Positions 1-8,084 of a DNA stretch of 64,000 nucleotides are shown piece after piece; the stretch's first letter is position 1; every line of letters starts with the position of its first letter. The position numbers and the translations under genes were made by a program. The stretch is from JAEUKH01 sp964447205 (lineage in GTDB: Bacteria; Myxococcota_A; Polyangia; Polyangiales; Ga0077539): positions 82,198 to 146,197 of the forward strand of contig CAYUSB010000020.1 of the NCBI GenBank assembly GCA_964447205.1, given 5' to 3'. The notes beneath the pieces are model-generated. The model worked only from the letters and a program-made list of their open reading frames with translations. It was not told the origin of the DNA and did no database searches.

Positions 1-531
1 GGCATCGTGGACGCGCACCTGGCCGGGCCGCGTCGACTCGCGGAAGAGCCAGCCCGCCCCGCGTCCTGTCTGGCGCAGGGGGGTCAGGAGCGAGGCCTCG
101 GCGCGTCGCGTGGTGGTGTACCGGAAGTCCAGGAAGTGCAGCATGGCCACGTGGCTCGGGCCGGGCATCCAGAGCTGCCGCAGCCGCACGCGCTCCAGGA
201 GCGGGGCCGGGCTCTCCAGGAGGGCCTCCCGGGCCTGCTGCGTGAGGGCCCGGGGGTGATCGAGGTGATCGAGCAGGAGGGGCCCAAACTGGGCCACGAA
301 GGCGGCGTGTTCGTCGGCGTTGCGGGGCTCTGGGGAGACGAAGCACTGGGGCTCCTCGTCGGGCGGACCGATGGCGACGCCCCAGGGGGACGACTCGCCC
401 CCCATGCGCACGAAGGCGATCACGAGCCGGTCGTGATGGGGGGCCCTGGGCCACCCGAGGGTGCGCCCGCGGGGCAGCGGGGTCCCGGCCTCCCAGGCGC
501 GGATGCGGTCGAAGATCTCGGCGTCGCTCAT
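1..531 (-). CDS. Unknown protein, C-terminus beyond the window edge (partial)
   Basis: An open frame starts with ATG at 531 and runs 177 codons to the left edge without a stop, so only the N-terminal part is visible (begins MSDAEIFDRIRAWEAG). The start overlaps the stop of the upstream nuclease gene in an ATGA arrangement, so the two are probably translated together. The protein is soluble-looking, with no signal peptide, membrane segment or cysteine cluster, and I recognise no family. Its function is most safely taken as linked to the RecB-like nuclease before it. Confidence 0.7.
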   Translation of the reverse strand, partial: MSDAEIFDRIRAWEAGTPLPRGRTLGWPRAPHHDRLVIAFVRMGGESSPWGVAIGPPDEEPQCFVSPEPRNADEHAAFVAQFGPLLLDHLDHPRALTQQAREALLESPAPLLERVRLRQLWMPGPSHVAMLHFLDFRYTTTRRAEASLLTPLRQTGRGAGWLFRESTRPGQVRVHDA

Positions 532-1577
532 GGGAGCCTCGCGGCGAGGGCTCGTTCGGCCTCGGTGACGGGGGAGTCTCCGCGGAGGAGGGCTGCGGCC
601 CGATCGAGGGAGACCTCCCCGAGGCGTTGGGCCAGGTCGTCGCCGAGGGCCGCGGGGACCTGGGCCGCGAGGGCCTCGCGGTGGCATCGCGGGGCCATGG
701 GGCAGAACTCCATACACCGCGACCCGTAGTTGCGCGGGGCCTCGGCCACCCATCGCACCGCCTGGGCCGGATCGCTCGGGGCCTCGGCCACCCGCGGGGC
801 GAGGGCCTCGGCCTGGGCGAGGAGCACGGCGGCCCGCTCGGCCTGGTAGCGCAGGTCTTCGTGGGCCCGCACCGAGGGCAGGTTGTACGTCGGGCGCGTG
901 AGCACGAGGAACCCGTCGTCGGCCACGGCGAGGGCCCCGTCGAGGCCCGCGGCCGTGATTTCCCGTCGCAGGGCGTAGAGGTAGAGGCCCGCCTGGGCCC
1001 GGGCCGAGGCGAGCTCGGACGGGTCGGTGTAGCCCCCGCGGTCGGGGTAGACCTTCATCTCGCCCACCCGCAGCACGACGGGGTGGGGCTCGGGGGCGGG
1101 GTGGACCGTCACCACGTCGAGGGCGAGCCGCCCCTCGGGCAGGACGCCTCCCCCGAGGCGCAGGGTGGGGCCGGCGATGATGCCCGGCAGGCGCAGGCGG
1201 GCCGATCCGACGGCGTGGGCGAAGCCCCGGAGGAGGGCCAGAAAGGCCTCGCGCGAGGCGTCGAGGTCGTCGAGGGGGCCGCCGTTGATCTTGGGGCGCA
1301 GGTCGACAAACCCGGCCGTGTCGGCGGGCAAGACCCCTTTGTCGACGAGGGCCAGCCGGAGCCGGGCGGCGTCCTCGTCGAAGAGGGACTTCTCGAAGGA
1401 GATCCCGCGGGTGATGGCGAAGGGCGACTGCCCCTCCTGCGCGTCGAGGCCGAGGCTCTGGGCCACGGCGACCATGGCCACTCCGCCCAACGAGGCCCGC
1501 ACGTTGGCGACGCAGCCCGGGTTGTGGCTCAACTGATCCAGCCGTCGGCGTAGGTCGCGTCGCCCCGTCTCTTCCAT
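528..1577 (-). CDS. RecB/Cas4-like PD-(D/E)XK nuclease with cysteine cluster
   Basis: A 349-residue protein with the motif series of RecB-family nucleases. It has an early acidic residue in FEKSLFDED (E62), Asp153 in LALDVV, the E-x-K core in GEMKVYPD (E173, K175), and a downstream Q-x3-Y helix (Q195, Y199). Cys22 near the N-terminus plus Cys288, Cys292 and Cys298 near the C-terminus resemble the split four-cysteine [4Fe-4S] arrangement of Cas4 and AddB. This spacing match is by eye. Role inferred: DNA end processing or defence. No helicase or cas gene is visible; the only partner is the ATGA-overlapping unknown gene. Start is ATG at 1577 with a weak ribosome site. Confidence 0.7.
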   Translation of the reverse strand: MEETGRRDLRRRLDQLSHNPGCVANVRASLGGVAMVAVAQSLGLDAQEGQSPFAITRGISFEKSLFDEDAARLRLALVDKGVLPADTAGFVDLRPKINGGPLDDLDASREAFLALLRGFAHAVGSARLRLPGIIAGPTLRLGGGVLPEGRLALDVVTVHPAPEPHPVVLRVGEMKVYPDRGGYTDPSELASARAQAGLYLYALRREITAAGLDGALAVADDGFLVLTRPTYNLPSVRAHEDLRYQAERAAVLLAQAEALAPRVAEAPSDPAQAVRWVAEAPRNYGSRCMEFCPMAPRCHREALAAQVPAALGDDLAQRLGEVSLDRAAALLRGDSPVTEAERALAARLP

Positions 1578-1715
1578 CGTCGGTGAAACTCTGTATCACC
1601 CAAATGGGGCGGCGCTGAGAAACAACGTGGGGATTCCACCCCCCGAGAACCTTCCCCCCGGGCGGTTGAGGCGTGCCCCGGGGGCCCTTTGGGTGCTACG
1701 ACCGGGGAGGCGGCG

Positions 1716-2474
1716 ATGGCAGAGACCGAACGACGCTTTCACGAGGCCGAAGTCGAGGCCATCCTGCGGAGGGTCTTCTCGCGTTCGGGGCGGGACGAGG
1801 GGCTGTCCGAGTCCGAGCTGGTGGACACGGCCCGTCAGATGGGGGTGGCTCCCGAGGTGTTGCTCGCGGCCATCGACGAGCACGACGTCGAGGTCGCCGT
1901 CGACGCCGTACGGGCCCAGTGGATGGCCGAGCGGGAGCGGGCCCGGGCCCAGACCCTCCAGGTCTCCTCGGGCGTGCTCCTGCTGCTCCTGGGGCTCAAC
2001 CTGGCCCTGTCGCCCGCGGTGATGTGGTCGGCCTGGATGGCCGTGCTGGTCCTCGGGGTGTGGACGGCCCAGGGGTACCTCCTGCGTCAGGGGCCCGACC
2101 CGGCCATGTTGGACGAGGTTCGGGCCTGGGAGCAGGGGCGGGTCGAGGCGGCCCGCAGGCAGCGGGTTCATGCGGCCGCGGCGGCCCAACGCCGGGACGT
2201 CGACGAGGCCCTCGGGGCCGCCGGCTCCGCGCTCAAACAGACCCTCAAGCTGCGCATGACGGCCTGGCTCCAGAGCATGAACGACCAGCTCCGCCCCGCG
2301 GCCCACCGCCCCCGCGGCGGGATGTCCGAGGTCGGCCCCGCCCCCACCGCCGAGGTGGCCCCGACGGGCAGGGTCCGGATCCACGCGGTCGACCCCGAGA
2401 CCGCACCCAGGACCCAGGCCGCCGAGGTCGAGGCCGAGCTCGAAGCCCTGCGCCGCAAGGTCGCCCGGCGCTGA
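1716..2474 (+). CDS. Two-transmembrane protein with N-terminal helical domain
   Basis: A 252-residue protein. An N-terminal helical region (about 1-65, including EAILRRVFSRSG) precedes two closely spaced hydrophobic segments (about 82-120), then a basic/acidic cytoplasmic tail with a final coiled-coil-like stretch. The two-helix core resembles '2TM domain' membrane proteins, a low-specificity match. I chose ATG 1716 over an upstream TTG at 1689 because GGGGAGG at 1704-1710 sits 5 nt before it. It diverges from the nuclease gene across about 140 bp. Function unknown. Confidence 0.75.
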   Translation: MAETERRFHEAEVEAILRRVFSRSGRDEGLSESELVDTARQMGVAPEVLLAAIDEHDVEVAVDAVRAQWMAERERARAQTLQVSSGVLLLLLGLNLALSPAVMWSAWMAVLVLGVWTAQGYLLRQGPDPAMLDEVRAWEQGRVEAARRQRVHAAAAAQRRDVDEALGAAGSALKQTLKLRMTAWLQSMNDQLRPAAHRPRGGMSEVGPAPTAEVAPTGRVRIHAVDPETAPRTQAAEVEAELEALRRKVARR

Positions 2475-2482
2475 CCGCGCTC

Positions 2483-2496
2483 CCCCTGGCCAGGGG
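2483..2496. other. Perfect 14-bp palindrome between the 2TM gene and tRNA-Ser
   Basis: CCCCTGGCCAGGGG is fully self-complementary and lies 9 nt after the 2TM stop codon. It has no T-run, so it is not a classical intrinsic terminator. It could be a protein-binding site or aid 3'-end formation. Confidence 0.3.
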
Positions 2497-2535
2497 TACG
2501 CCCCTTGAGGTAGTCTCCGCCTCCCGGATTCTTCG

Positions 2536-2620
2536 GGAGGAGTGGCCGAGTGGTCTAAGGCAGCGGTTTTGAAAACCGCCGTTGGGCAACCAACCAGGGG
2601 TTCGAATCCCTTCTCCTCCG
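2536..2620 (+). tRNA. tRNA-Ser (anticodon TGA)
   Basis: The 7-bp acceptor stem GGAGGAG (2536-2542) pairs with CTCCTCC (2613-2619), with discriminator G at 2620. The D-arm GCCGAGTGGTCTAAGGC, anticodon stem GCGGT/ACCGC with loop TTTGAAA (anticodon TGA), a long class-II variable arm and T-arm GGTTCGAATCCC are all present. The long variable arm and TGA anticodon make it serine. CCA is not encoded. The first bases also lie in a CCTCCCG/CGGGAGG hairpin with the leader. Confidence 0.96.
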
Positions 2621-2689
2621 CCCCCCTGTGGGCTCTGTGAGCCTCTTCGAGAAGGTGTCGTGCTCGCTCGTCCTGCGCAGAAGAGGCTG

Positions 2690-3739
2690 ATGTTGATGCT
2701 GCGCATCCTGGCGCAGCGGGGGGGGCGCGTGGGGGCGGTCTTCGCGGGAGGGTTTGCCCTCACGATGACCCTCCTGTGGCTCCTGGAGCACGACATCCCC
2801 GGGGCCAAGCTCACCTCGTGGGGCGAGGCCTTGTGGTTCTGTGTGGTGACCCTGTCGACGGTGGGCTACGGCGACCTGTATCCGGTGACGGGGGCGGGTC
2901 GTCTGGTCACCGCGGCCTTCATCTTGTTTACCGTGGTGAGCATCGGGTACGTCCTGACGGCCATCAACGAGGCGGTCTTGGAGGTCAATCGAATGGAGGA
3001 GCTCGGGCTGATCGGCACGGACCTGCGCGGTCACACGGTGGTGGTGGGCTTCGGCCCGGTGGCCCGCACCGCCATCGAGGAGCTCCTGGCCGTCGGGATC
3101 GACATCGCGGTGGTGTGCGAGCGCCCCGAGGAGATCCCCCTCGTGCGGCGCCTCGGGGACAACACCAAGGGCACCCTCTTCGTGACCTCGGGCGAGCCCG
3201 ACGCGGAGTTTCTGCGCCAGCGCCTGCGGGCGGCCGACGCGACCACGGCGGTGGTGGCCACGGCCGACGACGCCCGCAACATCATCGCCTCGCTCAACCT
3301 CCGGGCGGTCAACCCGACCCTGCGTGTGATCGTGGCGGTGAAGGCCGAGGCCCTGCGCCAGACCCTCATCTCCAGCGGGGTCACCTACGTGGCCTCGCCC
3401 TACGAGCTGTCGGGGCGCCTCGTGGCCAGCGCGGCCTTCGAGCCCGAGGTGGCCCACTTCGTCGAGGAGGTGACCTCCGGGGTCACCGGCCACGACCTCC
3501 AGCAGTACAGCGCGGCCCCCTTCGCGGGCAAGACCGTCCGCGAGGTGCGCGCGGCCCTCGAGGCCCTCGACGGACCCCTCCTCGTGGGGGTGGCCCGGTG
3601 GGTCGACGGGGCGTACCACATCGAGCCCCATCCCCCGCGTGACCTTGTGTTGGGGGCCCGCGATCAGGTCGTGGTCCTGGCCAACCGCGAGGAGTCGGCG
3701 CGGTTCGCCGAGGCCTACACTCTCTCGCAAGGCCGCTGA
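2690..3739 (+). CDS. Two-TM potassium channel with TrkA/RCK domain
   Basis: A 349-residue MthK/Kch-type channel subunit for K+ conduction across the inner membrane. Visible are TM1 (about 14-32), a pore loop with selectivity filter TVGYGD (57-62), TM2 (about 71-95), then a Rossmann-like RCK-N domain with nucleotide motif GFGPVAR (120-126), and a TrkA-C-like end. Family knowledge: such channels assemble as tetramers and are gated by ligand binding to the RCK ring. ATG 2690 follows AAGAGG; ATG 2696 or GTG 2660 are possible alternatives. It begins 70 bp after tRNA-Ser and stands alone. Confidence 0.9.
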   Translation: MLMLRILAQRGGRVGAVFAGGFALTMTLLWLLEHDIPGAKLTSWGEALWFCVVTLSTVGYGDLYPVTGAGRLVTAAFILFTVVSIGYVLTAINEAVLEVNRMEELGLIGTDLRGHTVVVGFGPVARTAIEELLAVGIDIAVVCERPEEIPLVRRLGDNTKGTLFVTSGEPDAEFLRQRLRAADATTAVVATADDARNIIASLNLRAVNPTLRVIVAVKAEALRQTLISSGVTYVASPYELSGRLVASAAFEPEVAHFVEEVTSGVTGHDLQQYSAAPFAGKTVREVRAALEALDGPLLVGVARWVDGAYHIEPHPPRDLVLGARDQVVVLANREESARFAEAYTLSQGR

Positions 3740-4279
3740 TCGGCTGACGGTCTCGCGCCTCCGCGCCGCGCGTCCTGGACTCTTGGGTTCAACCGGCCGA
3801 CACGATGTCCTCCCAAACGACCGCGGCCTCGGGGCGCAGCGCGCGCATGCGCGTCACCGTGCGGCCTGGCTCCCTCCGCACGAACACCAGGGCCGAGGCG
3901 CCCGCATGGAGGGTGCCGACGGAGTCGCCGGCTCACATGGACGGGGGGCCGCTCGGCGCCTGCCTGGAGAGGCCAATCCGCGACGCTCGGCTTTCGGCGA
4001 GGGCTCGCTTCAGCATCGGGATCCCACGAGACGCTGGACCCGGTCGACGCTCCGCAAGCCTCCGAAGGATCGCTCGACGTCCGTACCCATGTCGGCGATG
4101 GCCTCGCCGCCGCTGTCCAGTACCCACGAGGCGAGGCGCAAGTGAAAATCCATTTTGAGTTTTCGTCGTTGTGGTAGGGTCTCGCGCCATGCTGGTCGGG
4201 CCGGGTGCCCGTCCTCGGAGGCGCGCTACGAATGTGCTCGGTGGGCGCCGCGTGCTCATACGAAAGGACAGCGGAGTCG
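3740..4279. other. Gene-poor stretch before geoA with gene debris
   Basis: 540 bases without a convincing intact gene. On the minus strand there are a possible protein tail (3789-3932, listed separately) and a 47-codon ATG frame at 4010-4153 with no good ribosome site. The A/T-rich stretch about 4141-4180 is the only such patch nearby and is the likely geoA promoter region, although I cannot place -35/-10 boxes with acceptable spacing. The debris is consistent with the geosmin cluster sitting at a past recombination boundary. Confidence 0.4.
3789..3932 (-). pseudogene. Remnant of a DUF1269-like membrane protein C-terminus
   Basis: A stop-to-stop minus-strand frame of 48 codons reads DSVGTLHAGASALVFVRR and continues to EDIVSAG. 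It resembles the C-terminal strand-helix unit of DUF1269 proteins, whose hallmark is a ...SALFVLVR-like segment near the end. The rest of that family (about 160 residues with a Gly-rich hairpin) is absent, so this is at best a decayed fragment. The call is by eye. Confidence 0.3.
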
Positions 4280-6550
4280 GTGGGTGCAGCGAAGGCAAGA
4301 CAGCCATTTCAACTGCCGGAGTTCTATGTGCCGTGGCCCGCGCGGCTCAACCCCAACCTTGAGGGCGCCCGGGCGCACTCCAAGGCATGGGCACGGCAGA
4401 TTGGCATCCTCGATCCCCCAAGGGAGGAGGCCACCCCGAAGGTGTGGGACGAGCGTACGTTCGACGCGATGGACTACGCGCTCCTCTGCGCGTACACGCA
4501 CCCCGAGGCACCGGGGCCAGAGCTCGATCTCGTCACCGACTGGTACGTCTGGGTCTTCTACTTCGACGACCACTTCCTCGAGGTCTACAAGCGCCCCAAG
4601 GATCAGGCGGGCGCCCGGCGATACCTCGACCGGCTGCCGATGTTCATGCCGGTCGATCCTGCGGCGACGTCGCCCGCGCCCACCAACGCCGTGGAGCGCG
4701 GCCTCCTCGATCTCTGGGCCCGCACGGTGCCCACGAAATCGCTCGCGTGGCGGCGGCGCTTCTTCGAGAGCACCAAGGCCCTCCTCGAAGAGTCTACCTG
4801 GGAGCTTTCGAACATCACCGAGCGTCGCATCGCCAACCCCATCGAGTACATCGAGATGCGCCGCAAGGTCGGCGGTGCCCCGTGGTCGGCTGACCTCGTC
4901 GAGCACGCGGTGTTCGTCGAGGTGCCCGACCGCATCGCCGACGCGCGCCCCATGCGCGTGCTCAAAGACACATTCTCCGACGCGGTGCACCTGCGCAACG
5001 ACCTCTTCTCGTACGAGCGCGAGATCCTCGACGAGGGCGAGCTCTCCAACTGCGTGCTGGTCGTCGAGGACTTCCTGGGCGTGCCGACGCAGCGCGCGGC
5101 CGACCTCGTCAACGACATCCTCTCGTCACGGCTCTACCAGTTTGAAAACACCGCCGTCACCGAGCTCCCGCCGCTCTTTGAGGAGCACGGGCTCGACCCG
5201 GCCGAGCGCGCGCAGGTGCTCACGTACATCCGAGGTCTGCAGGACTGGCAGTCGGGCGGCCACGAGTGGCACATGCGCTCGAGCCGATACATGAACGGCG
5301 CCGCGAGCGCGCGTGCGACCCAGTGGTCGCTCCCCCTCGGGCCGACGGGCCTCGGCACCTCCGCGGCGCGCCTCCCGATCACTCCCGGCGCGCTGGGCCT
5401 GGGGCGCACCAAGAGCTTCACGCACGTGCCCTATCAGCCCGTGGGCCCGCTGCGGCTGCCGAAGTTCTACATGCCCTTCTCCACGCGCCCGAGCCCGCAC
5501 CTCGACGACGCGCGGCGGAGCTCCAAGGCTTGGGCGCGCCGGATGGGAATGCTCGACGCCCTGCCCGGCGTACCCGGCGGGTACATTTGGAACGACCACA
5601 AGTTCGACGTGGCCGACGTGGCCCTCTGCGGCGCGCTGATCCACCCCGACGCGTCGCGTGCGGAGCTCGACCTCACGGCGTGCTGGCTCGTGTGGGGCAC
5701 GTACGCGGACGACTACTTCCCGGCCCTCTACGGGCACACGCGCGACATGGCCGGGGCCAAGGTGTTCAACGCGCGCCTCTCGCTCTTCATGCGCGACGGA
5801 GACGCGGGCGCCGCGGCGACCAACCCTGTCGAGCGCGGTCTCGCGGACCTCTGGTCGCGCACGGCGGGTCCCATGTCCCCGCGGGCGCGCGGGCAGTTTC
5901 GACGCGCGGTGCAGGACATGAGCGAGAGCTGGCTCTGGGAGCTCGCCAACCAGATCCAGAACCGCGTGCCCGACCCCGTGGACTACGTCGAGATGCGCCG
6001 AAAGACCTTCGGCTCAGACTTCACGATGAGCCTCTCACGGCTCGCGCAGGGCCACGAGATCCCGGCGCAGGTGTTTCGCTCGCGGCCGTTGCGCGGGCTC
6101 GAGAACTCGGCCGCCGACTACGCCTGCCTCGCCAATGACGTCATCTCCTACCAGAAGGAGATCGAGTTCGAGGGCGAGCTCAACAACGGCGTGCTGGTGG
6201 TGCAGCGCTTCCTCGACCTCGACGCGGCAGGCGCCGCCGAGGTGGTCAACGACCTCATGACGGCCCGCGCGAAGCAGTTCGAGCACATCGTGGCGACGGA
6301 GCTGCCCGCGCTCTTCGACGACCTCGGCCTCGACGCCCGCACGCGAGAGGCCGTGCGGCGCTACGTTGTGAGGCTCCAGCAGTGGATGGCGGGCGTGTCC
6401 CAGTGGCACGTCGCCGTCGATCGCTATAAAGAATTCGAACTGCGCGGCGCGTCGAAGCCGTGGCGGAGGCTCGACCTCCCCACGGGCCTCGGCACCTCGG
6501 CCGCCCGCGTCGCCTCCGAGCTCGCCGCGCGGCTCGCCGTGAGGCGCTGA
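4280..6550 (+). CDS. geoA: Germacradienol/geosmin synthase (two-domain terpene cyclase)
   Basis: A bifunctional class I sesquiterpene cyclase of about 756 residues. The N-terminal domain converts farnesyl diphosphate to germacradienol and the C-terminal domain converts that to geosmin. N-domain: DDHFLE (96-101) and NSE triad NDLFSYERE (240-248). C-domain: DDYFP (477-481) and NDVISYQKE (619-627), as in Streptomyces coelicolor geosmin synthase, which is slightly shorter (about 726). GTG 4280 is chosen because the family starts a few residues before QPFQLP and GGAG lies just upstream; the frame is open back to GTG 4205. GLGTSAAR occurs in the interdomain linker and again at the C-terminus. Two encapsulin genes follow, so it is probably their cargo. 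Codon use favours GGC/CGC more than the flanks. Confidence 0.95.
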   Translation: MGAAKARQPFQLPEFYVPWPARLNPNLEGARAHSKAWARQIGILDPPREEATPKVWDERTFDAMDYALLCAYTHPEAPGPELDLVTDWYVWVFYFDDHFLEVYKRPKDQAGARRYLDRLPMFMPVDPAATSPAPTNAVERGLLDLWARTVPTKSLAWRRRFFESTKALLEESTWELSNITERRIANPIEYIEMRRKVGGAPWSADLVEHAVFVEVPDRIADARPMRVLKDTFSDAVHLRNDLFSYEREILDEGELSNCVLVVEDFLGVPTQRAADLVNDILSSRLYQFENTAVTELPPLFEEHGLDPAERAQVLTYIRGLQDWQSGGHEWHMRSSRYMNGAASARATQWSLPLGPTGLGTSAARLPITPGALGLGRTKSFTHVPYQPVGPLRLPKFYMPFSTRPSPHLDDARRSSKAWARRMGMLDALPGVPGGYIWNDHKFDVADVALCGALIHPDASRAELDLTACWLVWGTYADDYFPALYGHTRDMAGAKVFNARLSLFMRDGDAGAAATNPVERGLADLWSRTAGPMSPRARGQFRRAVQDMSESWLWELANQIQNRVPDPVDYVEMRRKTFGSDFTMSLSRLAQGHEIPAQVFRSRPLRGLENSAADYACLANDVISYQKEIEFEGELNNGVLVVQRFLDLDAAGAAEVVNDLMTARAKQFEHIVATELPALFDDLGLDARTREAVRRYVVRLQQWMAGVSQWHVAVDRYKEFELRGASKPWRRLDLPTGLGTSAARVASELAARLAVRR

Positions 6551-6572
6551 GCCGCGCGGGCTGCAGTGGATA

Positions 6573-6598
6573 GCCCCTTCGCCCGTAGGGGAAGGGGC
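6573..6598 (+). promoter_or_regulatory. Strong hairpin between geoA and the shell genes
   Basis: GCCCCTTC (6573-6580) pairs with GAAGGGGC (6591-6598), and inner CCC/GGG extend the stem around a GTA loop with one bulged G. No T-run follows, so full termination is unlikely. It may tune shell versus cargo expression by partial termination or by protecting upstream mRNA. It is the only clear structure in the 116-bp gap. Confidence 0.45.
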
Positions 6599-6666
6599 GG
6601 TGTGTCGGGTCGAACGTCGTTGCGCGGCGCGCGGCCCTGGGATTCAGTCAACGAAGGGTTGAGATC

Positions 6667-8076
6667 ATGTCATATACGCCGAAGTCGGGTGGAGAGGGTG
6701 ACAAGCCGCAGACGAGCCTTGGAACGGCCGCCGCGCGGTTGCTCACGACGACGACCAAGTCCGCGCCGCAGATGCAGGGCATCTCGTCGAGGTGGCTGCT
6801 CAAGCTCCTGCCGTGGGTGCACGTGCCGGGCGGGGTGTACCGGGTCAACCGTCGGCTGAGCTACGCCGTGGGCGACGGGCGCGTGACGTTCACGAGCGTG
6901 GGCGCGAGGGTCCAGGTGATCCCGCAGGAGCTCTGCGAGCTGCCTTTGCTCCGCGGCTTCGAAGACGTCGAGGTGCTTGGCGCCATCGCCGATCGCTTCG
7001 AGCAGAAGGAGTACAAGCCCGGCGACGTGATCACCGAGCGCGGCAAGGAGGCCGACGTGTTCTGCCTCATCGCGCACGGCAAGGTCAACCGCATCGGCGC
7101 GGGCAAGTACGGCGACGACACCGTGCTCGACGTGCTCGCCGACGGCGACCACTACAGCTACGAGGTGCTGCTCGAGTCGCAGGACTACTGGCAGTACACG
7201 GTCAAGGCCGTCACGCCCTGCACGGTGCTCATGCTCGGGCAGGAGGCGTTCGAGTCCGTGGTCGCGCGATCTCCGTCGCTCCAGAAGCACATCGAGGAGT
7301 TCAAGGCCCTCGCCTTGAAGAAGAAGGACCCGGCGGGCGAGGCCGCGATCGAGCTCGCCGCGGGGCACGCGGGCGAGCCCGTGCTGCCCGCGACCTTCGT
7401 CGACTACGAGGCGAAGCCCCGCGAGTACGAGCTCTCCGTGGCGCAGACGGTGCTGCAGATCCACACCCGCGTCGCCGACCTCTTCAACGACCCGATGAAC
7501 CAGACCCAGGAGCAGCTCAGGCTCACCGTCGAAGCCCTCAAGGAGCGCAAGGAGCACGAGCTCATCAACAGCCACGAGTTCGGCCTCTTGCACAACGCCG
7601 ACCTCAAGCAGCGCATCCACACGCGCAGCGGCCCGCCGACGCCCGACGACATGGACGAGCTGCTCGCCACGGTCTGGAAGGACCCGTCGTTCTTCCTCGC
7701 GCACCCGCGCGCCATCGCCGCGTTCGGGCAGGAGTGCAGCCGCCGCGGCATCTACCCGACGAGCGTAGACGTGGGCGGGAGCATGGTGCCCGCGTGGCGC
7801 GGGGTGCCCATCTTCCCGTGCAACAAGATCCCCGTCTCCGAGTCGCGCACCAGCTCCATTCTCCTCATGCGCACCGGGGAGAAGAACCAGGGTGTGGTGG
7901 GACTGCACCACGCGGGCATCCCCGACGAGATCGAGCCCAGCCTCTCGGTGCGCTTCATGGGCATCAACGAGAAGGCCATCATCTCGTACCTGGTGAGCCT
8001 CTACTACTCCGCGGCGGTGCTCGTGCCCGACGCGCTCGGCATCCTCGAGAGCGTCGAGATCGGCCGCACGGAGTAG
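6667..8076 (+). CDS. Family 2B encapsulin shell protein 1 (cNMP-binding insertion)
   Basis: A 469-residue HK97-fold shell protein of the EshA/CnbA type. An N-terminal arm (about 1-60, with the hallmark TTTTKSAPQM then RWLLKLLPW) is followed by an inserted cyclic-nucleotide-binding-like domain (about 92-212) and the capsid domains to the end. Family knowledge: these proteins form icosahedral nanocompartments around terpene cyclases, shown for 2-methylisoborneol synthase. Database labels such as Crp-like reflect only the insertion; there is no DNA-binding domain. The phosphate-binding-cassette region (DGDHYSYEVLLESQDYWQY) lacks the usual Arg, so ligand binding is doubtful. It follows geoA by 116 bp and precedes a paralogue by 8 bp. 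Confidence 0.9.
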   Translation: MSYTPKSGGEGDKPQTSLGTAAARLLTTTTKSAPQMQGISSRWLLKLLPWVHVPGGVYRVNRRLSYAVGDGRVTFTSVGARVQVIPQELCELPLLRGFEDVEVLGAIADRFEQKEYKPGDVITERGKEADVFCLIAHGKVNRIGAGKYGDDTVLDVLADGDHYSYEVLLESQDYWQYTVKAVTPCTVLMLGQEAFESVVARSPSLQKHIEEFKALALKKKDPAGEAAIELAAGHAGEPVLPATFVDYEAKPREYELSVAQTVLQIHTRVADLFNDPMNQTQEQLRLTVEALKERKEHELINSHEFGLLHNADLKQRIHTRSGPPTPDDMDELLATVWKDPSFFLAHPRAIAAFGQECSRRGIYPTSVDVGGSMVPAWRGVPIFPCNKIPVSESRTSSILLMRTGEKNQGVVGLHHAGIPDEIEPSLSVRFMGINEKAIISYLVSLYYSAAVLVPDALGILESVEIGRTE

Positions 8077-8084
8077 CCCGCGCC

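Noticed and set aside
2536..2620. tRNA-Ser as attachment site of a genomic island containing geoA
   Set aside because: No repeat of the tRNA 3' end and no integrase were found downstream within the window.
6792..8084. Upstream extension of the second encapsulin gene to 897 residues
   Set aside because: The extension is an off-frame reading of shell 1; similarity between the two shell proteins begins at ATG 8085.
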